A stretch of 64,000 nt of DNA from Micrococcaceae bacterium Sec5.1 (GTDB lineage Bacteria > Actinomycetota > Actinomycetes > Actinomycetales > Micrococcaceae): positions 2,976,001-3,040,000 of the forward strand of contig CP143430.1 of the NCBI GenBank assembly GCA_039636795.1, given 5' to 3'. The notes under the pieces were generated by a model. It had not been told where the DNA came from and did not search any database. It was given only the letters and a program-made list of their open reading frames with translations. The position numbers and the translations under genes are program-made. Shown here piece by piece: positions 49,203-58,044 of the stretch. Position 1 is the stretch's first letter; each line of letters starts with the position of its first letter.

Positions 49203-50015
49203 ATGGATACCAGCAGCAATATTGACGTGCGCCAGGGCAGCGTAGCCCAGGTGCTTGCCGGCCTCGCCACGGGCCGGATTGATGTCATTGACCTGACCAC
49301 CAGGCTCTCGATCAACACTCCAACTCTCGAACTGCCGGAGCCCTTCGCAAACCTCATTGACTTCAGCCTCGAAGAGGTCTCCGCCTACAACCGCCCCGGA
49401 CCCTTCTGGAAGCATCACAACATCCACACCGGCGAACACATAGGCACCCATCTGGACGCGCCCGTCCACTGGATCACCGGGCGTGACGGCAAAGACGTCG
49501 CCCAGATCGAACCCGCCCGGCTCGTGGGCCCGGCCATCGTCCTTGACGCGACCGAGGAGGCTACTGCGGACCCGGGCTTTCTCCTCGACCGTCACCACAT
49601 CCTCCGATGGGAGGAAACCTACGGAGCACTGCCCGACGGCGGCTGGCTCCTCATTCGAACAGGGTGGGACAAGCGCTCCCAAGACCGACAACGATTCCTG
49701 AACAAGGACGAGCACGGCCCACATTCTCCCGGGCTCACGGTCGAATGCGCCCGATGGATTGCCGAGGAGTCTGCATTGTCCGGCATTGGCGTGGAAACCG
49801 TTGGTATCGATGCCGGGGCCGCCGGTGGACAGGAACCTCCATTTCCGGCCCATCACTTCCTGCTGGGGAACGACAAGTACGGAATCACCTCATTGCAAAA
49901 CCTGGACCAACTGCCCCCAACCGGAGCAGCCCTCATCGTTGCGCCCTTGCCAATCGTTGGCGGAACCGGGAGCCCAGCTCGCGTGTTCGCGCTCAAAGAA
50001 GGAGAAACACGATGA
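49203..50015 (+). CDS. Isatin-hydrolase/kynurenine-formamidase-like cyclase family protein (copy 2)
   Basis: 270 residues. The metal motif is GEHIGTHLDAPVHWITGRDG. It runs parallel to copy 1 at 32249-33052: IDVIDLTTRLSINTPTLELP, VGPAIVLDATEEA, LLIRTGWDKRSQDR, GIGVETVGIDAGAA and LGNDKYGITSLQNLDQLP. Same predicted reaction: hydrolytic opening of a cyclic amide such as isatin. Its stop overlaps the TPP-enzyme start (ATGA), exactly as in copy 1. The pair was therefore duplicated or acquired twice as a unit. Different neighbours (CoA ligase, thiolase) may mean a substituted substrate. Confidence 0.85.
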   Translation: MDTSSNIDVRQGSVAQVLAGLATGRIDVIDLTTRLSINTPTLELPEPFANLIDFSLEEVSAYNRPGPFWKHHNIHTGEHIGTHLDAPVHWITGRDGKDVAQIEPARLVGPAIVLDATEEATADPGFLLDRHHILRWEETYGALPDGGWLLIRTGWDKRSQDRQRFLNKDEHGPHSPGLTVECARWIAEESALSGIGVETVGIDAGAAGGQEPPFPAHHFLLGNDKYGITSLQNLDQLPPTGAALIVAPLPIVGGTGSPARVFALKEGETR

Positions 50016-51727
50016 CCGTCACCACCAGCGGACCGGTACTCAAGGAGGACTCCACGGCACTGGCCCCCGCATCCCGCTCTGACAATGTTGCCGAACTCGT
50101 GGGGAACACCCTTGCCCGGCTCGGCATCGGCCACGTCTTCGGAGTAGTGGGCAGCGGAAATTTCGTCGTGACAAACGCACTGCGCCGGGCAGGAGTTCCC
50201 TATACCGCAGCAAGGCACGAAGGCGGCGCAGCCACCATGGCTGATGCCTACGGGAGGATGTCGGGCAAGGTCGGAGTCGTCACTACGCATCAGGGTTGTG
50301 GGTTGACCAATGCGGTAACAGGAATCGGCGAGGCAGCGAAGAGCCGCACCCCCATGATCGTCCTAACCGCGGACACACCTGCATCGGCCGTCAGGTCCAA
50401 CTTCACCATCGATCAGGATGCACTAGCCCGAAGCGTCGGTGCAGTGGCTGAACGGGTCCACTCACCGCAAAGCGCAGTAGCAGACACCCTCCGCGCCTAC
50501 CGCACGGCAGTCAACGAACGCCGGACGGTGGTCCTTTCCCTGCCGACAGACGTCCAAAGTGCAGAGGCACCGGCAGAAGTCGGCCTCTTGGAGCCGTTGG
50601 AACCCCGCCAGCGGACCAGGCCCTCAGCCGCGGCAGTCACGAAGCTGGCAGAGCTCATCCAAGGTGCGAAGAAGCCCGTATTTGTGGCTGGCCGTGGAGG
50701 CCGCCAGGCAGGACCGGAAATCGCGGCGCTCGCCGAAACCGCTGGCGCGCTCGTGGCGACCTCCGCCGTCGCTCACGGACTCTTCAACGGCGACGCATTC
50801 AACCTGGGGATTTCCGGTGGATTCTCCTCGCCGTTCACCGCGGACATTGTGCGCGAAGCTGACTTGATCGTCGGTTGGGGCTGTGCACTGAACATGTGGA
50901 CGATGCGCCATGGTTCGCTCATTGGCCCAGGAACAAAAGTGGTGCAAGTGGACCTTGAGGACTCGGCTTTGGGGGCAAACCGGCCCGTCGACCTGGGGGT
51001 ACTGGGGGATTGCAGCGAGACAGCCCTTGCTGTGCTCAATGAACTGCGTTCTGCCGGACACCAGGCGGTTGGCCTGCGTACCTCACAGATGGCTGACCGG
51101 ATAGCCGTGCACGCGCGCTGGAACTCGGTGGACACAGAAGACCTGTCCGCTGCGGGGACCATCGATCCCCGGGTCCTCAGCCGCGAGCTTGACCGGATCC
51201 TGCCGGACAATCGCATTGTTTCCGTTGATTCCGGCAATTTCATGGGGTATCCAAGCGCCTACCTGTCCGTTCCTGATGAGTATGGCTTTTGCTTCACCCA
51301 GGCTTTTCAGTCGATTGGGCTGGGGTTGTCCACTGCGATCGGCGCGGCGAAAGCCCAACCGGAACGCGTGCCGGTCCTGGGCACCGGCGATGGTGGCTTC
51401 CTCATGGCCATTTCGGAATTGGAGACGCTGGTCCGTGAGCGGATTCCCATGGCGGTGATTGTCTACAATGATTCCGCGTACGGCGCCGAGGTCCATCACT
51501 TCGATGCAGATGATGAAGACCTGGAAGTGGTTCGATTCCCCACGACAGATATCGCCTCCATCGCCGCAGGCTACGGTGCTGCCACCGTGACGGTCCGGTG
51601 CGTCGCGGATCTGGCCCCGGTGGAGGAATGGGTTGCGGGTCCTCGGACTATGCCGCTGGTCATTGACGCGCGGATCGCTTCCGACGGCGGCGCGTGGTGG
51701 CTGGCCGAGGCCTTTAAAGGCCATTGA
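50012..51727 (+). CDS. Thiamine-diphosphate-dependent decarboxylase/lyase (copy 2)
   Basis: 571 residues from ATG 50012 (GAAGGAG upstream), with about 25 extra N-terminal residues relative to copy 1. Catalytic Glu in YTAARHEGGAATMADAYGRM; TPP motif GDGGFLMAISELETLVRERI and YNDSAYGAEVHHF. Long stretches are identical to copy 1 (GKVGVVTTHQGCGLTNA; GYPSAYLSVPDEYGFCFTQA), so the two share a recent common ancestor. The enzyme should act on the 2-oxoacid made by the cyclase. The ORF is open upstream into the cyclase gene in another frame; the coupled ATG is preferred. Rejected alternative: biosynthetic acetolactate synthase, which would neighbour ilvN/ilvC. Confidence 0.88.
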   Translation: MTVTTSGPVLKEDSTALAPASRSDNVAELVGNTLARLGIGHVFGVVGSGNFVVTNALRRAGVPYTAARHEGGAATMADAYGRMSGKVGVVTTHQGCGLTNAVTGIGEAAKSRTPMIVLTADTPASAVRSNFTIDQDALARSVGAVAERVHSPQSAVADTLRAYRTAVNERRTVVLSLPTDVQSAEAPAEVGLLEPLEPRQRTRPSAAAVTKLAELIQGAKKPVFVAGRGGRQAGPEIAALAETAGALVATSAVAHGLFNGDAFNLGISGGFSSPFTADIVREADLIVGWGCALNMWTMRHGSLIGPGTKVVQVDLEDSALGANRPVDLGVLGDCSETALAVLNELRSAGHQAVGLRTSQMADRIAVHARWNSVDTEDLSAAGTIDPRVLSRELDRILPDNRIVSVDSGNFMGYPSAYLSVPDEYGFCFTQAFQSIGLGLSTAIGAAKAQPERVPVLGTGDGGFLMAISELETLVRERIPMAVIVYNDSAYGAEVHHFDADDEDLEVVRFPTTDIASIAAGYGAATVTVRCVADLAPVEEWVAGPRTMPLVIDARIASDGGAWWLAEAFKGH

Positions 51728-51836
51728 GGCTAAACGGCGGAGTCGCTAGTCTGGCTCGCAGTGATGTCGATCCCGGGCCACCCGATCGGCGTACGGTTCG
51801 AGGCAGCATCCGGTTGCCTCTCATGCGAAGGAGTAC

Positions 51837-52451
51837 ATGATGGGAATCCTCTCGGTCGATCTTTTCATCACCCTTGATGGCGTGTATCAAGGCCCGGGTG
51901 GCCCTGATGAGGACCGTGAGGGTGGCTTCGAGTTCGGCGGCTGGCAGGCGGCTTATTCCGATGAAGAGACCGGGCGGGTGATCGTCGAGGGAATCAACCG
52001 CATGGATGCGCTGCTCTTGGGGCGCAAAACCTACGACATCTTCGCGGGATACTGGCCCAACCGGGCCGATGACCCGATCGCTGATACGTTCAACGCACTG
52101 CCCAAGTTCGTCGTCTCCCGCTCGCTGACGGACCCTGGATGGGCGGGCACGACGGCGTTGTCCGGGGTGGCGGAAGTGGCTGCCCTGAAAGATCGGTTCG
52201 AGGACATACATGTCATAGGCAGCGGCGAGCTGGTGCGGTCCTTGCTGAAGGCCGACGTCGTTGATCGACTGAACCTCTTCCTGTATCCCATCACGCTTGG
52301 AGCCGGAAAGAAATTGTTCCCCGACGGCGCCGGCGTGCCGGCAGCGTTCCGCTTTGCACAACCACCGCAGGGGTTCCCGACGGGCACCGTTGCCCTCGCT
52401 TACGAGCGCGCGGGTATGCCGGTTACAGGCATCGACATCGGCGAAGGATAG
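51837..52451 (+). CDS. Dihydrofolate reductase/RibD C-terminal-like reductase
   Basis: 204 residues. ILSVDLFITLDGVYQGPGGP, MDALLLGRKTYDIFAGYWPN, and DIHVIGSGELVRSLLKADVV with LNLFLYPITLGAGKKLFPDG follow the RibD-C/DHFR-like family. Members use NADPH to reduce pterin- or riboflavin-precursor-like substrates; most stand-alone copies are of unknown role. AAGGAG precedes the start closely (ATG 51837 or 51840). A small hairpin at 51800-51820 precedes it. It ends head to tail with the convergent polymerase gene without any gap. Confidence 0.88.
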   Translation: MMGILSVDLFITLDGVYQGPGGPDEDREGGFEFGGWQAAYSDEETGRVIVEGINRMDALLLGRKTYDIFAGYWPNRADDPIADTFNALPKFVVSRSLTDPGWAGTTALSGVAEVAALKDRFEDIHVIGSGELVRSLLKADVVDRLNLFLYPITLGAGKKLFPDGAGVPAAFRFAQPPQGFPTGTVALAYERAGMPVTGIDIGEG

Positions 52452-53696
52452 TCACGATCCTGCACGGCCGGGCCATTCCTTGCCGGCCCAGGGGTCGTAA
52501 TCGGCGATGAGCTCCTCTTGGGGAGGACGCTTTGCTTCGGGGATGTGCTGCAGGTTCACCCGGACCCTGTACCAGAGCGAACTCGAGCCGCGCATCCCGT
52601 CGATGAGTACATCCGCCGGGTGCAGCTCCGGGACCACGTCGGCGTGCCGGGCCTTCCATTCATCGAGGGCGGCCACCGCTTCGGGCTTTGTCTTGGTGCG
52701 GGCCACCTCAATGAGTGGCATCGTTGAGACCCGGCGCCCGGACCCGTCGCCGGCGCGCGGCGCCTTCTCCGCCGGTCCAAGTTCCTTCGCCAAGGCCAGC
52801 AGGCCCTCAAGGGACCCAACGGCGTCATCGATGCCGGCATGGGGATCACCCAGGTCCGCGAAGCGCTCGGGCACTGAGCGGACGGTGAATTGTTCGGGCC
52901 TCGTGGACGTGACCTCATCCCACGTCAGGGGAGTGGAGACCCGGGCATCAGGCCGGGGTCTGACCGAGTACGCCGACGCAACAGTCCGGTCCTTCGCATT
53001 CTGGTTGAAGTCGACGAAGACGCTCTCGCCGCGTTCTTCCTTCCACCACCGCGCCGTGGCAAGCCCGGGTGCGCGGTTCTCCACCTCGCGGGCAAGGGTC
53101 TCGGCGGCGAGCCGCAGCTCGCTATAAGACCATTCCGGGGCGATCCGCACCAAAATGTGGAGTCCGCGGGAGCCGCTCGTCTTAGGCCAACCCACCAGCC
53201 CGACGTCGTCAAGCACCTCGCGCGCCACATAGGCGACGTCGACGATCTGCGACCAGTCCACTCCAGGCATGGGATCGAGGTCGATTCGGAGTTCGTCGGG
53301 ATGATCCAGGTCCTCGGCACGGACGGGGTGGGGGTTGAGGTCCAGGCAGCCAAGATTTACCACCCACGCCAAACCGGCAGCGTCCCGGATGACAGTTTCT
53401 TCTGCTGAGGTCCCCGATGAGTAGTGCAGCGTTGCCGTATCAATGAACTCCGGATGATTTTCGGGAACGCGTTTCTGAAAGAACGGCTCAGCGTCGATGC
53501 CCTTGGGGAAGCGCTTGAGCACCATGGGGCGGCCGCCGGCGCCCCGCAGCGCACCCTCCGCAACTGAAAGGTAATAGCGGACCAAATCCAGCTTGGTTAG
53601 TCCGGGTTCGGGGAAAACCACCTTGTCCGGATTGGAGACGCGAACTTCGGCGTCGTCTATGTCCAGAATCTCTGCCGGAGTCTTCGACGGGTTCAT
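52452..53696 (-). CDS. LigD-type DNA polymerase/primase domain protein (stand-alone)
   Basis: 414 residues. The archaeo-eukaryotic primase core is clear: RVSNPDKVVFPEPGLTKLDL, MVLKRFPKGI, NLGCLDLNPHPVRAEDLDHP, the metal-binding DLDP in ELRIDLDPMPG, and KTSGSRGLHILVRI. It matches the NHEJ polymerase domain of LigD and the related mycobacterial PolD-type proteins. About 100 extra C-terminal residues (RRVSTMPLIEVARTKTKPEA) follow. No ligase domain, nuclease domain or Ku gene is adjacent. Such free-standing PrimPols act in gap filling or ribonucleotide-tolerant repair. It is convergent with the RibD-like gene. Confidence 0.9.
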   Translation of the reverse strand: MNPSKTPAEILDIDDAEVRVSNPDKVVFPEPGLTKLDLVRYYLSVAEGALRGAGGRPMVLKRFPKGIDAEPFFQKRVPENHPEFIDTATLHYSSGTSAEETVIRDAAGLAWVVNLGCLDLNPHPVRAEDLDHPDELRIDLDPMPGVDWSQIVDVAYVAREVLDDVGLVGWPKTSGSRGLHILVRIAPEWSYSELRLAAETLAREVENRAPGLATARWWKEERGESVFVDFNQNAKDRTVASAYSVRPRPDARVSTPLTWDEVTSTRPEQFTVRSVPERFADLGDPHAGIDDAVGSLEGLLALAKELGPAEKAPRAGDGSGRRVSTMPLIEVARTKTKPEAVAALDEWKARHADVVPELHPADVLIDGMRGSSSLWYRVRVNLQHIPEAKRPPQEELIADYDPWAGKEWPGRAGS

Positions 53697-53827
53697 GCCG
53701 CCACGCTAGCAACGATCGGCGGCCCCAGCTAGACCATCACAGCTAGACCGTCACAGCCAGACCAAGGGCAAGGGCGACTATATTGACCATGTCAGCCCAC
53801 CACCACAATCGCGGGAGTCTGCACACT

Positions 53828-55576
53828 ATGGCCAAGGAACTTGCTACCCAGCTCATCGAACAACTCCAGGCTGCCGGCGTGCAGCGGATTTATGGAATCG
53901 TCGGAGACAGCCTCAATCCAATAGTGGACGCTGTCCGTCAAACGGGAGGTTCGGCCAAAGGCGGCATCGACTGGATCCATGTCCGCCACGAGGAGGCCGC
54001 CGCTTTTGCCGCAGCGGCCGAGGCGCAACTTACTGGGAAGCTTGCTGTCTGTGCCGGCTCTTGTGGCCCTGGCAACCTCCATTTGATCAACGGACTCTAC
54101 GACGCCAACCGCACTGGGGCGCCGGTCCTTGCCATCGCTTCGCACATCCCCAGCAAGCAGATCGGCAGCGGATTCTTCCAGGAAACCCATCCCGACCGGA
54201 TCTTCACTGAATGCTCGGTCTATTCGGAACTGATCAGCACCGCCGAGCAGGCGCCCCGCGTGATGCACAGCGCTATCCAGAACGCTGTAGCCCTGGGAGG
54301 GGTCGCCGTCGTGACTCTTCCCGGCGATATCGCCGGGCTTGAAGCCACCGCGCCGACGCCGTTGCCCGCCATCTTCCGGCCAGCGAGCCTGGTCCCGGAC
54401 CAGTCGAGCGTTCAGGAACTGGCTGACGCCATCAACGACGCCGGTAAGGTCGCCATTTTCGCGGGGGCGGGTGTCCAGGGAGCCCACGACGAACTCATTG
54501 CTTTGGCGGAGTTGGTCAATGCTCCGATTGGCCACTCACTGCGCGGCAAGGACTTCGTCCAGTACGACAACCCGTTCGACATCGGTATGACCGGTCTTCT
54601 CGGCTACGGTGCGGCGGCGGAGGGCATCGAGGACGCTGATCTGCTGATCCTCCTGGGTACCGATTTTCCCTACGACCAATTCCTGCCGGACACACGGACG
54701 GCACAGGTTGACCGCGCGGCGCAGCGGCTGGGGAGGAGGACCGACGTCGACATTGCTGTTCATGGAGATGTCCTTCCTACTCTGACCGCCCTTCTGCCTT
54801 TGGTGAATCCAAAGAAGAACCGCCGCTTCCTGGACCAGATGCTGAAGAAGCACGACCGCCTGATGAACAAGGCCGTGGGCGCGTACACAAGGAAGGTCGA
54901 AAAGAAGCAGCCCATTCATCCTGAGTACGCTGCTTCGCTGCTGGACCAAGTGGCGGCGGATGACGCCATCTTCACCGCGGATACCGGAATGTGCAACGTC
55001 TGGACGGCTCGCTATATCAACCCGCTCGGCACGCGCCGGCTGATCGGTTCCTTCCTTCACGGGTCCATGGCCAACGCCCTTCCGCACGCGATCGGTGCAC
55101 AGGTTGCCTATCCCGGGCGCCAGGTGGTTTCTGTCTCCGGCGACGGGGGCTTGTCCATGCTGCTGGGTGAGCTCATTACCGTGGCCGCACATCAACTGCC
55201 GGTAAACGTCGTGGTCTTCAACAACTCAACGCTGGGCATGGTCAAGCTCGAAATGTTGGTGGACGGGCTGCCCGATTTCGGCGTTGATGTGCCGGACGCC
55301 AACTATGCGGCCGTTGCGAAGGCCTTGGGCTTCCATGCTGTTCGGGTGACGGATCCGGCGAATATCGAGGAAGCGTATCGGGAGGCGTTCGCCCACCCGG
55401 GTCCTTCGCTGGTGGAACTCATCACTGATCCGAATGCACTGTCCATCCCGCCAAAGATTTCCGGGCAACAAGTCATCGGTTTCGCGACGGCCATGTCCAA
55501 AGTGGTCTTGAACCGCGGAGCCGGTGAAGCTGTGAGCATGGCCCGGAGCAACCTGCGCAATATTCCTCGGCGCTGA
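53828..55576 (+). CDS. poxB: Pyruvate dehydrogenase (quinone) / pyruvate oxidase-like TPP enzyme
   Basis: 582 residues. GIVGDSLNPIVDAVRQTGG at the N-terminus, catalytic Glu in HVRHEEAAAFAAAAEAQLTG, and the TPP motif SVSGDGGLSMLLGELITVAA followed by VFNNSTLGMVKLEM are diagnostic for PoxB-type enzymes, with the FAD domain in the middle. They oxidise pyruvate to acetate and CO2 and pass electrons to the membrane quinone pool. The C-terminal region ends in NRGAGEAVSMARSNLRNIPR, the membrane-associating tail. ATG 53828 with GGGAG is chosen; in-frame starts at 53789 and 53783 have poorer sites. Confidence 0.9.
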   Translation: MAKELATQLIEQLQAAGVQRIYGIVGDSLNPIVDAVRQTGGSAKGGIDWIHVRHEEAAAFAAAAEAQLTGKLAVCAGSCGPGNLHLINGLYDANRTGAPVLAIASHIPSKQIGSGFFQETHPDRIFTECSVYSELISTAEQAPRVMHSAIQNAVALGGVAVVTLPGDIAGLEATAPTPLPAIFRPASLVPDQSSVQELADAINDAGKVAIFAGAGVQGAHDELIALAELVNAPIGHSLRGKDFVQYDNPFDIGMTGLLGYGAAAEGIEDADLLILLGTDFPYDQFLPDTRTAQVDRAAQRLGRRTDVDIAVHGDVLPTLTALLPLVNPKKNRRFLDQMLKKHDRLMNKAVGAYTRKVEKKQPIHPEYAASLLDQVAADDAIFTADTGMCNVWTARYINPLGTRRLIGSFLHGSMANALPHAIGAQVAYPGRQVVSVSGDGGLSMLLGELITVAAHQLPVNVVVFNNSTLGMVKLEMLVDGLPDFGVDVPDANYAAVAKALGFHAVRVTDPANIEEAYREAFAHPGPSLVELITDPNALSIPPKISGQQVIGFATAMSKVVLNRGAGEAVSMARSNLRNIPRR

Positions 55577-55631
55577 GAGGAGTCTTTGGCGGCAGCAGCT
55601 TCAAGCCGACAGCAGGTATAGATTCTCTGGC

Positions 55632-57029
55632 CTACGAATGTTCGTCAAGTAGGTTTCCAAGGATGGTGAGGGCTTTGGACAACTGGAGGTCGGACACTGC
55701 GCCATACCCGATGACCAATCCGTTCACCGGTGGGCGTTCGGCGTAATACCCGGCCAAAGGGATGACCCGCACGCCCCGTTCCAGCGCCTTCGCAGCCAGG
55801 TCCGCTGCGTCAGGCTGTTCGAAGCGGATCACTGCATGCAATCCGCCGTCGAGGCCTGCAAGCTCCACATCTGTCCGCGCGCCTAAGCGCTCAATGAGCA
55901 GGGAACGGCGGTGCGAATATTCCCTCCGGGCGCGGGCAATGTGACGGGAGAGTCCACCGCCCTGAAGGTAATAGGCGAGGGCCGACTGCAGGACCCCGGC
56001 AACCGGAGTGTCCAACGCTTCACGCATTGCCTTGAGGCGTTGTCCGGCTGCGCCCCGGACCACCAGATATCCGCAGCGCAGCCAAGGACTCAGGTTCTTT
56101 GAGAACGTTCCGAGAAGTACGACGTCGGCAGCTGCGGGCAAGGATGCGACGGCCGGCAGGGGCATTCTGCTGTGACGGAATTCGCTGTCGTAATCGTCCT
56201 CCAGCACCAGCACGCCGTGGCGGTCCGCCCACTTCAGCAGGCCGAGCCGTTCCTGGACTGCCATCCTGCCACCAAGAGGGTACTGGTGGCTGGGGGTGAT
56301 GAGGACGGCGTCGGGAATGGCGTTGAGTCCTGCGAGTTGGGAGCTCTTCAGGCCGTCTTGGTCCACGGGAAGCAGCTGAAGTTGGGCACCAGCCGCGCTC
56401 ATCACGCGTCGCGCCGTGGGGTAGCCCGGGTCCTCAACCAGGATGCGCGGATTGTTCCTCTTGCCGCGAAGCATGGCCACTATCAAGTGCAGCGCATCAC
56501 TGGTGCCAGCCGTAATGATGACGTCCTCGGGGTCTACGGCCAGGCCCCTGGACACCGCCAGGTGACCGGCCACGGCTTCCCGCAGGTCCAACGTTCCAAG
56601 GGCTGGCGGCAGATGCGTGTTTCCTTGCTCCGCCAAGGCCCTTTTCCATGCATTACGCCACTCCCTGTCCTGGAACGGCGATCCCGAGGGGCGGCCGGGG
56701 GTCAGGTCAATCACCTCCGCGCGGACAGGGCTGTTGCTCTGCGACTTCTGTTCAAAGGGGCGCTGTTGGATGTCCGGCCGGACCGCTACTTTGGTCCCGC
56801 CAGTACCGCTGCTTTCCAGGAACCCTTCCCCGGAGAGTTGCTCGAAGGCGCGCACCACCACACCACGGGAAACCCTTAAATCCGCGGCCAGCCGGCGGGT
56901 GGCGGGGAGCGTGTGCTCAGGCTGCAGGAGTCCGCTGAGGATGGCGGTACGGAGCTGGCTTGCAACTTGGGCGGACAGGGAGGCCGGACTCTTCCTGTCG
57001 AGCTCGATGGGTATTTCCGATTCGCTCAT
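55632..57029 (-). CDS. MocR/PdxR-type regulator: GntR helix-turn-helix fused to aminotransferase fold
   Basis: 465 residues from ATG 57029 (GGAGG close upstream). Residues about 1-75 are a GntR winged helix (LRTAILSGLLQPEHTLPATR; DLRVSRGVVVRAFEQLSGEG). Residues about 110-460 are a type I aminotransferase fold; the PLP-binding lysine is in LGTFSKNLSPWLRCGYLVVR. MocR proteins sense PLP or amino acids; PdxR activates PLP synthesis, others control transport. It is divergent from a DapA-like gene/MFS pair, with 124 bp between them, so these are the probable targets. No pdxS/pdxT is present here. Confidence 0.92.
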   Translation of the reverse strand: MSESEIPIELDRKSPASLSAQVASQLRTAILSGLLQPEHTLPATRRLAADLRVSRGVVVRAFEQLSGEGFLESSGTGGTKVAVRPDIQQRPFEQKSQSNSPVRAEVIDLTPGRPSGSPFQDREWRNAWKRALAEQGNTHLPPALGTLDLREAVAGHLAVSRGLAVDPEDVIITAGTSDALHLIVAMLRGKRNNPRILVEDPGYPTARRVMSAAGAQLQLLPVDQDGLKSSQLAGLNAIPDAVLITPSHQYPLGGRMAVQERLGLLKWADRHGVLVLEDDYDSEFRHSRMPLPAVASLPAAADVVLLGTFSKNLSPWLRCGYLVVRGAAGQRLKAMREALDTPVAGVLQSALAYYLQGGGLSRHIARARREYSHRRSLLIERLGARTDVELAGLDGGLHAVIRFEQPDAADLAAKALERGVRVIPLAGYYAERPPVNGLVIGYGAVSDLQLSKALTILGNLLDEHS

Positions 57030-57153
57030 TGGACCTCCAGAGTTGTTCATTCTTGGATCTAGTGTAGGACCAAGCCCTTTGACAGCATGAGACGCGTAGT
57101 CACCCATTTGCTGTGTTCGCACCCGGCCACAGCCACAAGAAAGCAGGACTGTA

Positions 57154-58044
57154 GTGTTCAACGGCCTCAGCGCATTCCCCCTGACACCCATGAGCGGTGA
57201 AAGTGTCGATCTGGACGCCGTTGCCCGGCTGGTGGCCCGCGCGGCGCAGTCCGGTGTGGATTCACTCGGTGTTCTTGGCTCGACTGGAAACTACGCTTAT
57301 CTCTCCCGTGAAGAACGCCGCATGGTCCTTGAAACGTCCGTAGAGGCTGCGGGTGGCGTGCCAGTTTTGGCTGGTGTTGGGGCTTTGCGTACCCGCGACG
57401 TCCTCACGCTTGCCGGCGATGCACATACCGCCGGCGCCTCAGCATTGCTCTTGTCCCCGGTGTCCTATCAACGCCTGTCGGAAGCGGAGGTTTTCGGTCT
57501 GTTTGAGGACGTTGCGTCGGAGTCAGACCTTCCGATCGTTGTGTATGACAACCCCGGCACAACGGGCTTTACCTTCACCGACGAGCTGCACGGACGGATC
57601 GCCCGGATCCCAGGGATCACATCCATCAAGATTCCGCCGCCCGCCGACAGTGACATTGCCACCAGGCTCGGCAAGCTCCGCGCAGTTTTGCCCCAGCAAA
57701 CATCTGTGGGAATCAGCGGAGATTGGATCGCCGCCGAAGCACTGCTTGCCGGTTGCGATCTCTGGTACTCGGTGATCGGCGGGATCCTTCCTCGTCAGGC
57801 CCGGGAAATCGTTGATCACGCTTTGGCTGGTCGGCGCGATGATGCGATGGCAGCTTCCGCCGCGCTGGAACCCCTCTGGTCCCTTTTCCGAACCTACGGC
57901 AGCCTCCGTGTCACCGCAGCACTGGCCGAAGAGCTGAGGCTCATTCCATCCTCAGCCTTGCCCTTGCCGCTGCGTGGCCTGGATCCCGAAGGACGCAGCA
58001 GAGTCGCCGATGCCATCCGCCAATGTGGATTGGAGACGACATGA
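57154..58044 (+). CDS. Dihydrodipicolinate synthase/N-acetylneuraminate lyase-family aldolase
   Basis: 296 residues from GTG 57154. LSAFPLTPMSGESVDLDAVA opens the TIM barrel. LGVLGSTGNYAYLSREERRM stands where DapA has GTTGE, and the Schiff-base lysine lies in ITSIKIPPPADSD; the Tyr is in VVYDNPGTTGFTF. The GSTGN rather than GTTGE, and missing lysine-biosynthesis neighbours, argue for a catabolic aldolase or lyase on another 2-oxoacid. Its TGA overlaps the MFS ATG (ATGA). Divergent MocR gene is the likely regulator. Confidence 0.88.
   Translation: MFNGLSAFPLTPMSGESVDLDAVARLVARAAQSGVDSLGVLGSTGNYAYLSREERRMVLETSVEAAGGVPVLAGVGALRTRDVLTLAGDAHTAGASALLLSPVSYQRLSEAEVFGLFEDVASESDLPIVVYDNPGTTGFTFTDELHGRIARIPGITSIKIPPPADSDIATRLGKLRAVLPQQTSVGISGDWIAAEALLAGCDLWYSVIGGILPRQAREIVDHALAGRRDDAMAASAALEPLWSLFRTYGSLRVTAALAEELRLIPSSALPLPLRGLDPEGRSRVADAIRQCGLETT

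Noticed and set aside
49014..49856. 280-codon minus-strand frame opposite cyclase copy 2
   Set aside because: The plus strand carries the conserved HxGTHxDxPxH enzyme coupled to the TPP gene; the minus frame is featureless.
49607..50011. N-terminal extension of TPP enzyme copy 2
   Set aside because: Out-of-frame reading of the cyclase gene; ATG 50012 overlaps its stop and has GAAGGAG.
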